Positions 1 through 8,706 of a stretch of 64,000 nucleotides of DNA are shown one piece after another; positions within the stretch are counted from its first letter, which is position 1, and every line of letters begins with the position of its first letter. The position numbers and the translations under genes are program-made. The notes beneath the pieces were generated by a model. The model did no database searches. It was given only the letters and a program-made list of their open reading frames with translations, and was not told where the DNA came from. The stretch is from Lachnospiraceae bacterium NC2004 (GTDB lineage Bacteria > Bacillota > Clostridia > Lachnospirales > Lachnospiraceae). The stretch is taken from NCBI GenBank assembly GCA_000621905.1, contig JHXB01000002.1, forward strand, positions 186,001 through 250,000, given 5' to 3'.

Positions 1-2
1 AG

Positions 3-3000
3 CAGTTTCTTGATTTTGAAGGTTATTTGATTGCGGAAGTTCAGAATCCTACCGGAGATACTTTATCTACTTCGGGTGTTGACAAGATGTTTGTTGTTGG
101 TGAAGGTAGCAATACCAACGCACTTAAACTTACTACATACGATAATAAGTCCAAAGTTAAAAAGTTTTCCGGTGAAGATGATTTATATTCAATCAGACTT
201 GATATTGCAGACATTTATGGAGCCGGAATTGAGGAGTTTACTAATTATAGCGCCAACAAGATTGGTACGAATGATAACATAATGGAAAACATGGTACTCG
301 AAGTTCAGTACCAGGATGTTAATAACTGGACCAGAAAGGTCTACTTACCTGTGCTCTTAAGTGCATACGGAATGATAGGTGAACAGCTTAAGGGCGAGGT
401 TATATATGGTTTCGGATTAAGAGGCGATACCATTGCATTTGAAGGTAAGCTTCCGGGATATAAGTCGTTATTATCAACTACGATGTATACCGGTAGTATG
501 GCTGAATCTAAGCTCAATGAGAACGGAATATCCAATAATAGAGCTTTAAATTCGGCTGTAACGGGAGATTCTATAAGTTTAGCCGGAATCTCGATATATC
601 AGGGTGGATGTATGCCTTACCTTGGAACCGGTACAGCAACGGATGGCAAGCAGTATAAATGCTCCACTGTAGAATACCTCTTTGGTTCATCTGTACCAAT
701 GATGTATTATACTACAACCGATGATAAAGGTAGAAGCATTTCGAAGAATGGTAAAGATCAGATTACCATGATTAAATACAACTCCAAGAACCCACTTATT
801 GCTGCTAATTCGGGTGAAGGAAGATATATGGTTACGGTTAAAACAGCCAATGAAACCGGTGCCGGAACCAATAACAACGTTAATATGAGATTTTACTATA
901 CCGATTCTAACGGAAGACAGCAGGTTACTGCATATAAGAGTATTAAGAAATCGGCAGCCAATTACATGGGTGATTGGAAGACCGATAATAATACTGATTT
1001 TATATCTGGATCAGGCTTAGAAGAAGGCGGTAAGGTTTCTTATCTGTTAGACGAGGATGATATCTTAAGTTTTGTAGGAATGCAGGCTTCAATAGATGGT
1101 GGAGACGTTTGGATTATGGACAATGTCTATATATCTTATGTCGAGTCATATGATAAGAGACGTGCATATCTCAAAGAAGAGACTAGCGGAGGCTTAAAGA
1201 GTAATTTCCGCTTGGAGAGAAACTGTGTAGCCGGAGTTGTATTCGAGCTACAGCAGTGTAGAGCAGTTGTTGCTGACGATAGTACAACTAAGGTGGATGT
1301 CAATGATATTCTTCATCCTTCTAGTAAGAAAGATGATACTGATGACGAAGGAACGGGCATCAATAAGAAGAAGACAAACGGAGATGAAACTACGACCGCA
1401 AGTGGCAATCCAACCGGACAGGTGCCTAAGTTTACAGGACTTCAGGTGTTCCCTAACAGAACTTATACTATATCGTTTAATTCAGAGGAGACTCTTGATA
1501 TTAGAGATGTAGATTATTCGACAGTTAAGTATAATATGACATATGATCAGACCAGTATTGATTGGGGATTCTTTAAGAAACGCAAGACCTATTCAATAGG
1601 AGTCAATGTAGCCAAGGATGATATAGCGGACCTAGGCAACGGTGATGCAGGAAGTTCGAACCACTTCTACTTCCAGCTTGTATTTGCAAATGGTAACAGT
1701 GCTTATGTACTTGCTAATCAGCAGATGACTTCTGATGGATTCAGGTCAGGTGTTACCGAGAGATTCTCGATATCAACCAACCAGGATTACGGTGCAATCA
1801 AGGGTATTAGGATTATTCCTGAGGATCTTTCAACAGCAGCGGATCCATTTGATAAGCTTAACATCGACAGCATAGATATATCAGAGGATACGAACGGAGG
1901 ATGCTATGTAACATATGTTATAGATGACATAGGCTGGATTGATATTGAGTACTATGATGAAGAGGAGAAAGTTAGTCTTAGAGGACGAAAGGGAAGAAGT
2001 CAGAACGAGATTGCTAAGTATTTCCCATTGTCTTACACAACTACCTCCGTTAAGGTTCTTTGTGAGATGGCATTAGGCGGATGGGAAGGAGACACCCCTC
2101 AGTTTGTAGGAACTGTTAAGGCGGATGTCATCTACGAAGACAAAAATGGTGTTGAGAGAAGACTTACTCAGGATATTGTAAGACAGCTTGCTGAATACTA
2201 TGAGATTAAGGCAAGCGCAGTCGAATCTACTAATGGTACGAAAGAACGGTCGGGAACTAATGCCGATGGTACGGGCTACACGTCAGTACCGGATTGGATG
2301 TTTAGACCGAACCATACGGATAGATTTACCTTAGATCCGATACCTAACTTGAAACGTATTAAGAGTATAGAGCTTATAGCGACTACGCAGAATGGTTCTC
2401 CATCAGTATGGAATGTTAAGAGTTTCTCACTTTCTCAGGTACTTAAAGATGGCGGATTACAGCATACTGCTAACGAAGAGCTTTACAGAAATATGGATAC
2501 GACTCCGCTTTGTACAGTGAGAACTGATGAGAATAGCGGAAGCGAGTACATAGAATCTACCAAAACAGAGATTGGACAGCCTGGATCAATCGGACCGATT
2601 GTATTCCCTGATCATGAGTTTGTATGGGAAGCAGATGACATTGTAACTCCGGTAACTCGTATGCCAGATACGACAGATGATGAGTTTAACATTTATGTTT
2701 ATCCAGCAGTCGGATCTATTAAGGAAATTAAGAAGAACGAGAAGCTTGGAAGCAAAAAGAGAGCAGTTAAGGCTTCGGTTGATTATGATACTCCATTTTC
2801 TAAGTTGATGACAACCGGAATGAAGGAGATGACACTTGGAACGGACGCCATGGGCAATGTGATGTACTATGCTAAGGGTGTAAATGCCAAGAATACAATT
2901 AACTTAAGTAAGATGAATGTAAGTTGTTCCAATAACGGTATTTTGTTCAACCATGCGGTTGTTCAGCATTTGAGAAATGGTGTTGTTATAGGTTCATACG

Positions 3001-4358
3001 CATATTCACTCTTCGACCAGGCCGGAACTTACGGTGGAGCTCAGGGCTCATTAGAATTGAATAACCGTTTTAGTGATGACACTGAAGAAGATGTATTTAT
3101 TGCAATAGATGAGGATACCAAGAAGCAGGCTTTGGTTAACGAAGCTAATGATGTTGCTGTATCATTCTTCTACACATCAACAATAGATGATGTAGACGGC
3201 GATAAGTCAGAATATCAGTCTCCATACATTTACCTCACCGATTTGGGAATATATAACATTTCCGGAGGTATGTTTGTAGATGTTCACTCTAAGATTCCAT
3301 ACGTTAAGGAGATTACAGGATATACGATTACAGCTTATGGAGCAATTAAGGGTAGAGTTAACGGAGCTTGTGCTCAGGTTAAGAATGTACCTAAGGATGC
3401 TAACGGAGTAGCGGTTTCATCTGATGCAGCTAACTCTTATGCAAGCCAGAGAAGTTACACATCATTTAACAGATGCTTTGATCTTTCAGGCAAGTTTACT
3501 AACCATAAGGCAACTTCACATAAGTGCTATGGTGAGAATGGCGTTACTCCTGTTGAGGTTACATTTAACACTTCAGGCTCATCAATGACTCTTAAGGATT
3601 CTAAGAAGTCTAAGATAAGCATGAACTTTAACTACACTAACTACTTAGGTGTTACTGAGGCGATATTCATTGATGATATAACTAAGTTTATTGACAATGA
3701 CACCAATAGGTTTGTAGCTAAGGAGACACAGACTATCAGATTCTTCATTCCTGAAATGAAGGATAAGATGAACATAACATCTGCAGAGGTTTACTTCGAG
3801 GATGAAGATGCCTATTGGACGATAGATGATGTCAATGTAGTATTTGGATTGGGAGCTGACACAATCGGAAGAGTCGGCGAGCAGATATTCAGAGGCGACA
3901 GTGACGAGAACATAATGAGATTTAACAATATCAAACTTACAACCGATGTATCTACAAAGGATGATATGGTAAGAGTTGAGGATCATGAGTATTCATTTGT
4001 TGCTTACGGTGGAGATGTGATTACCGGTACTGCTAACATTACAGGTACTACATCTAAGGCAGGAGTTGTAGTTAAGGCATACAAGATGGTAGGAGATACG
4101 CCGGACGAGTTGAAGGGAGACGAGCTTACATCTACCAAGAACACATTTAAGTTCTCTGTTCCTAAGAACAATACGAGCGAGATTGTGAAGTACAAGATTG
4201 TAGTTAAGGCCAAGGATGATCCTACAATAATGGATGTTATCTACATCACTGTTCCGGGTAAGACTTCATCTAGCAGTAGCTCAGACACTGATACAACTAA
4301 TCCGTTTACTCCTTCTACAACTGAGGACATTGGGGACGGAGATCCTGACAGTGAATAA
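3..4358 (+). CDS. Giant surface/secreted-type protein, 5' end outside window
   Basis: The frame is open from the first bases of the window with sense codons before the first possible TTG start (27), so the gene begins upstream and about 1,450 codons of its 3' part are visible. The protein is rich in Asp, Asn, Ser, Thr and Gly, poor in Cys and strand-like throughout. Two segments read WIMDNVYIS (near base 1110) and YWTIDDVNV (near 3815), a pattern common in beta-sandwich carbohydrate-binding or jelly-roll modules of extracellular proteins. It ends in a Ser/Thr/Asp-rich tail with no LPXTG signal and no final membrane segment. I recognise no catalytic motif and cannot name a family. An extracellular or cell-surface role is inferred from composition only, since the signal peptide would lie outside the window. 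Confidence 0.75.
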   Translation, partial: QFLDFEGYLIAEVQNPTGDTLSTSGVDKMFVVGEGSNTNALKLTTYDNKSKVKKFSGEDDLYSIRLDIADIYGAGIEEFTNYSANKIGTNDNIMENMVLEVQYQDVNNWTRKVYLPVLLSAYGMIGEQLKGEVIYGFGLRGDTIAFEGKLPGYKSLLSTTMYTGSMAESKLNENGISNNRALNSAVTGDSISLAGISIYQGGCMPYLGTGTATDGKQYKCSTVEYLFGSSVPMMYYTTTDDKGRSISKNGKDQITMIKYNSKNPLIAANSGEGRYMVTVKTANETGAGTNNNVNMRFYYTDSNGRQQVTAYKSIKKSAANYMGDWKTDNNTDFISGSGLEEGGKVSYLLDEDDILSFVGMQASIDGGDVWIMDNVYISYVESYDKRRAYLKEETSGGLKSNFRLERNCVAGVVFELQQCRAVVADDSTTKVDVNDILHPSSKKDDTDDEGTGINKKKTNGDETTTASGNPTGQVPKFTGLQVFPNRTYTISFNSEETLDIRDVDYSTVKYNMTYDQTSIDWGFFKKRKTYSIGVNVAKDDIADLGNGDAGSSNHFYFQLVFANGNSAYVLANQQMTSDGFRSGVTERFSISTNQDYGAIKGIRIIPEDLSTAADPFDKLNIDSIDISEDTNGGCYVTYVIDDIGWIDIEYYDEEEKVSLRGRKGRSQNEIAKYFPLSYTTTSVKVLCEMALGGWEGDTPQFVGTVKADVIYEDKNGVERRLTQDIVRQLAEYYEIKASAVESTNGTKERSGTNADGTGYTSVPDWMFRPNHTDRFTLDPIPNLKRIKSIELIATTQNGSPSVWNVKSFSLSQVLKDGGLQHTANEELYRNMDTTPLCTVRTDENSGSEYIESTKTEIGQPGSIGPIVFPDHEFVWEADDIVTPVTRMPDTTDDEFNIYVYPAVGSIKEIKKNEKLGSKKRAVKASVDYDTPFSKLMTTGMKEMTLGTDAMGNVMYYAKGVNAKNTINLSKMNVSCSNNGILFNHAVVQHLRNGVVIGSYAYSLFDQAGTYGGAQGSLELNNRFSDDTEEDVFIAIDEDTKKQALVNEANDVAVSFFYTSTIDDVDGDKSEYQSPYIYLTDLGIYNISGGMFVDVHSKIPYVKEITGYTITAYGAIKGRVNGACAQVKNVPKDANGVAVSSDAANSYASQRSYTSFNRCFDLSGKFTNHKATSHKCYGENGVTPVEVTFNTSGSSMTLKDSKKSKISMNFNYTNYLGVTEAIFIDDITKFIDNDTNRFVAKETQTIRFFIPEMKDKMNITSAEVYFEDEDAYWTIDDVNVVFGLGADTIGRVGEQIFRGDSDENIMRFNNIKLTTDVSTKDDMVRVEDHEYSFVAYGGDVITGTANITGTTSKAGVVVKAYKMVGDTPDELKGDELTSTKNTFKFSVPKNNTSEIVKYKIVVKAKDDPTIMDVIYITVPGKTSSSSSSDTDTTNPFTPSTTEDIGDGDPDSE

Positions 4359-4377
4359 TTACTAAATTAAGCCTAAT

Positions 4378-4413
4378 AGTGCCAGCGGTAAGGGTGCCCT
4401 TATCGTTGGTGCT
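4378..4413 (+). terminator. Stem-loop after the giant surface gene
   Basis: CGGTAAGG (4386-4393) pairs with CCTTATCG (4398-4405) around a 4-nt loop, and pairing extends outwards through CCA/TGG and AGT/GCT with G-U steps. It lies 20 nt after the stop codon. Only a short, mixed T stretch follows, so it may be a weak terminator or an mRNA-processing or stabilising hairpin rather than a classical intrinsic terminator. Confidence 0.45.
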
Positions 4414-4460
4414 TTGGGCGTTAATGTGTTTATACACAAATATTATATGAGGTGATAAGA

Positions 4461-5132
4461 GTGCGTAATAGACGTAAAAAGCGTGATATAGGACCATTTA
4501 TGACCGAAGTTAAACATGCATTACTTTATCATGTTGAGATAGATACTGACGGAAGATTTAAGATAGTTGAGAGAGCCAGGTTGCAGACTTGGGGACCTGC
4601 TGAGGGAGAACATAAGATTCTGACTGTTGGTATCACCGAGAGACAGTATCTATATACTTCCAATCAGAACAACAATAAGTCTATTTTTAATGCAAGGAAG
4701 ACTTTGGAGAGTATGGGACGAGGGGTTAATCTTACATCCAAAGACAATATTGTAGCGGCATTGGTCAAACATTTTATATTCTATCCTGTACTGATTACAT
4801 TTTATGAAAATGACGAAGGACAGTTAGAGCTTGGCTTGTATACCGCAAGAACATTTACGGCAGGACTTGCGATATTGAGAGTTAGAAAGAGATTTGAAAA
4901 GGCTACCAAAGAGATGTTGGAGCTTGTTCCTAATGAGAAATCGGAGGGAAGGTACTCTAGGATGCTCAAAGCCGTTATAGAGGCACTAGGTTCCCTTAAA
5001 TACAAGAAAAAGCCTAAACAAGCTGTGACTGATGATGAAGATTATGAGGAGGAATACTCTGAATCAGAGGAGTATGACGAATCTGATGAGTATTACAGTG
5101 AGGAAGAAGATATGGAGAATGGAGGCGAGTAA
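4461..5132 (+). CDS. Hypothetical basic protein with acidic C-terminal tail
   Basis: About 223 residues. An upstream in-frame GTG exists at 4452, but GAGGTGAT (4449-4456) sits correctly for the GTG at 4461, so I chose that start. The N-terminus is very basic (RNRRKKR), the middle is a mixed alpha/beta region, and the last 40 residues are almost all Glu, Asp, Ser and Tyr. There is no signal peptide or membrane segment. The stop is 2 nt before the ATG of the RsbW-like gene, so the two are co-transcribed and probably translationally coupled. I do not recognise the family. Coupling to an anti-sigma-type kinase hints at a regulatory role, but that is inference from context only. Confidence 0.7.
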   Translation: MRNRRKKRDIGPFMTEVKHALLYHVEIDTDGRFKIVERARLQTWGPAEGEHKILTVGITERQYLYTSNQNNNKSIFNARKTLESMGRGVNLTSKDNIVAALVKHFIFYPVLITFYENDEGQLELGLYTARTFTAGLAILRVRKRFEKATKEMLELVPNEKSEGRYSRMLKAVIEALGSLKYKKKPKQAVTDDEDYEEEYSESEEYDESDEYYSEEEDMENGGE

Positions 5133-5134
5133 TC

Positions 5135-5620
5135 ATGGACGAGATTAATTTGATTCATTTAGGTGGAGATAATGATGATACACCGGAGATAGATTACAAG
5201 GTGAGTGAGGATGGGCATACTCTTACCATCGATGCCACAGATGAGGCATTAGATCCCGTTCAGGATTTTATAATGGATAAGCTGATTGCACTAGGATGTG
5301 ATAAGAAGACTTTGCTCCAGATTCGTCTTGCTGTTGAAGAGATATTTGTTAATATTATTTCCTATGCGTATCACCCTGAGATTGGTAAGGCAGAGGTTGT
5401 ATGTGAGGTTAGCAAGGATCCGCTTTGTGTTACAATTGAGTTTATGGATTCCGGTAAACCGTTCGATCCTCTTCAGTATGAGGATGCAGATACATCTGGT
5501 CAGATGTTCCTTGAAAGACCGGGCGGATTTGGAATTCACCTTGTGAAGAACACTATGGACTCTGTTGGATATGAATACAAAGAAGGCAAGAACATCTTGA
5601 CAATCAAAAAGAATATCTAA
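5135..5620 (+). CDS. RsbW/SpoIIAB-like anti-sigma factor serine kinase (HATPase_c_2)
   Basis: 161 residues forming a single GHKL ATPase domain. The N box is visible as LAVEEIFVNI (E68/E69, N73), the G1 box as MDSGKPFD (D105, G107, P109) and the G2 box as GGFGIHLV (130-137). This is the layout of RsbW/SpoIIAB-type kinases that phosphorylate a STAS antagonist and hold a sigma factor. It lacks the dimerisation and phosphoacceptor domain of a sensor histidine kinase. GGAGGCG lies upstream of the ATG. No STAS antagonist or sigma factor is adjacent, but a SpoIIE-type phosphatase, the usual opponent in partner switching, is encoded 9 kb downstream on the same strand. The target is unknown. Confidence 0.88.
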   Translation: MDEINLIHLGGDNDDTPEIDYKVSEDGHTLTIDATDEALDPVQDFIMDKLIALGCDKKTLLQIRLAVEEIFVNIISYAYHPEIGKAEVVCEVSKDPLCVTIEFMDSGKPFDPLQYEDADTSGQMFLERPGGFGIHLVKNTMDSVGYEYKEGKNILTIKKNI

Positions 5621-5654
5621 TTTAGATATATGTTGCTCTTTTGTTATATATGCT

Positions 5655-5664
5655 TTGTTATAAT
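5655..5664 (+). promoter_or_regulatory. Extended -10 promoter element of the Asn-rich protein gene
   Basis: TATAAT at 5659-5664 is preceded by TGT (5656-5658), an extended -10. No good -35 hexamer stands 16-18 nt upstream. It lies 57 nt before the ATG at 5721. The run GTTATAATAT is shared with the region upstream of the kinase-like gene at 16866. Confidence 0.45.
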
Positions 5665-5720
5665 ATGAGCAAGATAATTAGATAATCTTGTTTCGGACGA
5701 AGCATAAAGGAGGAAATGTT

Positions 5721-7193
5721 ATGAAAGATGAAGACATTTTATTAAATGACCAGGAATTAAACCAGAGGAGAAATAACTCTGTAGGTGCAATTAATGACAA
5801 TAATAATGACCTTGACTATAATGTTGATAATATCGAGAATGAGGTCAATAATCAGAATAATAATAACAATAATGGTGAAGAGCAGCATGATAATAATGAG
5901 AACCATGATAACAATGATTTAGATCAGAATCTTAATATTAACCAGGAGCAGGAGCATGCTAATGAGCATCATGAGGAGCATCAGCAGGAGAACGAGCAAG
6001 TTAATGAAGAGGTTAATAATGAGAACAATGTAGAGGAAGAGAATGCAGTCAACCCTAATGTTGCCGAGATAGACAGACTCAAGAAAGAACAGCTAAGATT
6101 AAAAAAAGAGCAGGATGAGCTTAGGAGAAGGAACGAAGAATTAGAAGCTGAGAATGCTCTTCTTAAGGGTCAGGTTCCTAAGAAGAAGGGCAAGTTAAAG
6201 GAAATCAATGACGATAGAACTGCTGAAGACAAGGGATATAAGCCACAGAGTGGCGACGATAAGTTCGCTAATATGGTAACTGATCAGGCAGGTAAGGTTA
6301 ATCGACTTAAGCATTTGACAAGGAAGATGACCTTAGGCGTTGTTGGACCTTACGGTAAGAGCTCAAGCAGCTACAGAAAGATTGCTAAGGATTTGAATGC
6401 TCTTGATCAGTTCATGAAAGAGATTGACGGAAGAACTAATCTTACTGCTGAAGAGATGGAGACATACGATAAGTTGTCGCTTAACGTATATAGATCATCT
6501 AAGGAATACCTTCTGGGAAAAGCAATGGCCAATACCGTTGAGGCAGATGAAGAGGGTATAGATGTTATGGTTGGCACCGATGAGGTGCATATGAGTCCTA
6601 AGAATGAGTATGAGAGAACTCGTATCAGAACCATTGAGAAGATTCAAAATGATATACAGGCTATGCGTGAGGAGATGTTTGCCAATCAGATTGCTGCTAA
6701 GAAGGACGAGATGAACAAATCATTTGATCAAGGTAAGATGGAAGAAGAGCTTGCAAGGGAGCAGATGGTTGGCAAGGAAGCTAATGCTGAGCTTAAGTCT
6801 TCAATGGAGCAGTCTGTTGCTAAAACGCTCTTCTATGACAATAGAATCAAGAGCCTTGAAAAAGGCAATGACTTTACTGTTAAGCCTGGAGAGACATTTG
6901 TCGGAGCAATGAATCGTCTTGACAAATCAGTAACTCCTACCGAAGACGATATTAATAATATCTTAGAGACAGATCAAGCTCAAAAGATTGTTGAAGCCGG
7001 ACTTGCTAAGCAGAAGGAAGGCAAGGGTATTACAACAGCTGAGATTGCAGAAGCTATTAAAGCCGGTGAGATGAAGCAGGGGGATGCTATCAGAGAGCAG
7101 AACCATAACGCGCAGAATCAGCGTAATATCAATAATCCTCAAGCTCAGAAGAAAGATCCTGTTCTTGGACAGAATCAACCTGCTCCAATGTAA
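5721..7193 (+). CDS. Asn/Glu-rich coiled-coil hypothetical protein
   Basis: 490 residues from the ATG at 5721, chosen because AAAGGAGG (5706-5713) precedes it; an in-frame TTG at 5688 has no ribosome site. Residues 1-115 are low complexity, dominated by Asn, Glu, His and Gln. Next comes a heptad-like Lys/Glu/Leu coiled coil (about 120-155), a basic linker, then a helical region containing the run SSSSYRKI and a YLLGK segment, a long charged helix and a Gln/Asn-rich end. There is no signal peptide or membrane span, and I recognise no enzyme motif. The 17 nt from the ribosome site through the start codon are identical to those before the kinase-like gene at 16866, and both proteins have charged helical regions with a YL..K motif, so they may belong together. 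The gene is followed by an intrinsic terminator. Confidence 0.75.
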   Translation: MKDEDILLNDQELNQRRNNSVGAINDNNNDLDYNVDNIENEVNNQNNNNNNGEEQHDNNENHDNNDLDQNLNINQEQEHANEHHEEHQQENEQVNEEVNNENNVEEENAVNPNVAEIDRLKKEQLRLKKEQDELRRRNEELEAENALLKGQVPKKKGKLKEINDDRTAEDKGYKPQSGDDKFANMVTDQAGKVNRLKHLTRKMTLGVVGPYGKSSSSYRKIAKDLNALDQFMKEIDGRTNLTAEEMETYDKLSLNVYRSSKEYLLGKAMANTVEADEEGIDVMVGTDEVHMSPKNEYERTRIRTIEKIQNDIQAMREEMFANQIAAKKDEMNKSFDQGKMEEELAREQMVGKEANAELKSSMEQSVAKTLFYDNRIKSLEKGNDFTVKPGETFVGAMNRLDKSVTPTEDDINNILETDQAQKIVEAGLAKQKEGKGITTAEIAEAIKAGEMKQGDAIREQNHNAQNQRNINNPQAQKKDPVLGQNQPAPM

Positions 7194-7219
7194 GCTGTTA
7201 ATATTTAATTTGATTATAT

Positions 7220-7250
7220 GCAAGCCGAAGCGTGCTTCGGTTTGCTTTTT
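7220..7250 (+). terminator. Intrinsic terminator after the Asn-rich protein gene
   Basis: GCAAGCCGAAG (7220-7230) pairs with CTTCGGTTTGC (7235-7245), an 11-bp stem with one G-U step and a CGTG loop, followed by five T residues. Confidence 0.92.
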
Positions 7251-7288
7251 GTTGTTATTATGGCAAATGATGGAGGTACTTTGTTACC

Positions 7289-8695
7289 ATGTCTTTTAGT
7301 TCAACACCATTCTTGTTTATGTTTTTGCCTGTGACATTTATGCTTTATGCAGTAATTTGCAATCAGATAGCAAGAAACGCAATATTAATTATGGCGAGCC
7401 TGATATTCTACGCATATGGCGAGCCGGTTGCGGTTATCATAATGATAATCTCAATCATACTTAATTACATATTTGGAAGAATAGCATCCACTGATAAGCA
7501 CGATAAACTGGCGGTGTTTTTGGCAGTGCTTTTAAATATCGGGCTTTTGGTAGCATATAAATATACCGGATTCTTTGTCAGCATATTCAATGATGTTACG
7601 GGAATGAATGTGGCGGTGCCCGATATCAGGCTGCCGATAGGTATATCATTCTTTACATTCCAAGGACTTAGCTATGTAATTGATGTTTACAGGAATAAGA
7701 GCAGTGTTCAGAAGAATCTGTTTTCGGTAATGCTTTATATATCGTTTTTTCCACAGCTTATCGCTGGTCCTATAGTAAGATATGAAGATATTGCTTCACA
7801 GCTTAAGGTTAGGGAGTTTAGCATTGACAGGATAAGCAGGGGACTGAATAGATTTTGTTTTGGACTTGGCAAGAAAGTGCTTATCGCCAATCAGATGGGA
7901 TATGTTGCAGATACAGTTTTTTCATACGATCCGTCCAATGTTGGAACGTTGCCTGCGTGGATAGGAGCTTTTTGTTACACTTTGCAGATATTCTTTGATT
8001 TTTCCGGATACAGTGACATGGCGATTGGCTTAGGATGTGTGTTTGGATTTGATTTTAAGGAGAACTTCAACTATCCGTTTATATCTCCAAGTATACAGGA
8101 ATTCTGGAGAAGATGGCATATATCGCTCTCAACCTGGTTTAAGGAATATGTGTATATCCCGCTTGGCGGTAACAGGAAGGGTAACTTAAGAACAGTGTTT
8201 AACAAGCTTTTCGTGTTCTTTCTGACCGGATTTTGGCATGGCGCCAATTTTACATTTATAGTCTGGGGTATGATACATGGAATTTGCCTGATGCTAGAGA
8301 CTTACCAGATTGTTCCGACTAAGAAGAAGTGGTTTAAGTATGTAGGTCATATTTATACCATGCTAGTGGTCGTGTTGGCATTTGTCATATTTAGAGCAGA
8401 TTCGTTGACTCAAGGGTTTGGTATTATAAAAGATATGTTTACGTTTAATGAAGGAGTGCATTCTGCAAATGTTGCCGTTATAGCGTGCATATCTCAGTTG
8501 TTTGTGATTACTTTTATACTTGCAATACTATTATCAGCTCCGATATGTCGCTATATCAGGGGCAAGGTTGAAGCTAAGGGTGATGCTAAGGTATATAATT
8601 ATCTTTCGTATACAGGTTCATTTGTAATATTCATTATGTCGGTTTTGACGCTTATAAGCAGCAGTTATAATCCGTTCATTTACTTTAGGTTTTAG
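7289..8695 (+). CDS. MBOAT-family O-acyltransferase (AlgI/DltB-like)
   Basis: 468-residue polytopic membrane protein with about 11 hydrophobic segments, the usual AlgI length. The MBOAT hallmark is seen in GFWHGANFTFIVWG with the invariant His at residue 317. Other family blocks are LPIGISFFTFQ, PQLIAGPIVRY, FFDFSGYSDMAIG and EFWRRWHISLS. In this family the protein moves acyl, usually acetyl, groups across the membrane to an exopolysaccharide, teichoic acid or peptidoglycan acceptor. The DHHW-type partner follows after 11 nt, so the two form an O-acetylation pair. The GGAGGT site is 11 nt from the ATG, somewhat long. No dlt or alginate genes are nearby, so the acceptor polymer cannot be named. 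Confidence 0.92.
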   Translation: MSFSSTPFLFMFLPVTFMLYAVICNQIARNAILIMASLIFYAYGEPVAVIIMIISIILNYIFGRIASTDKHDKLAVFLAVLLNIGLLVAYKYTGFFVSIFNDVTGMNVAVPDIRLPIGISFFTFQGLSYVIDVYRNKSSVQKNLFSVMLYISFFPQLIAGPIVRYEDIASQLKVREFSIDRISRGLNRFCFGLGKKVLIANQMGYVADTVFSYDPSNVGTLPAWIGAFCYTLQIFFDFSGYSDMAIGLGCVFGFDFKENFNYPFISPSIQEFWRRWHISLSTWFKEYVYIPLGGNRKGNLRTVFNKLFVFFLTGFWHGANFTFIVWGMIHGICLMLETYQIVPTKKKWFKYVGHIYTMLVVVLAFVIFRADSLTQGFGIIKDMFTFNEGVHSANVAVIACISQLFVITFILAILLSAPICRYIRGKVEAKGDAKVYNYLSYTGSFVIFIMSVLTLISSSYNPFIYFRF

Positions 8696-8706
8696 GGGGT
8701 GGCATA

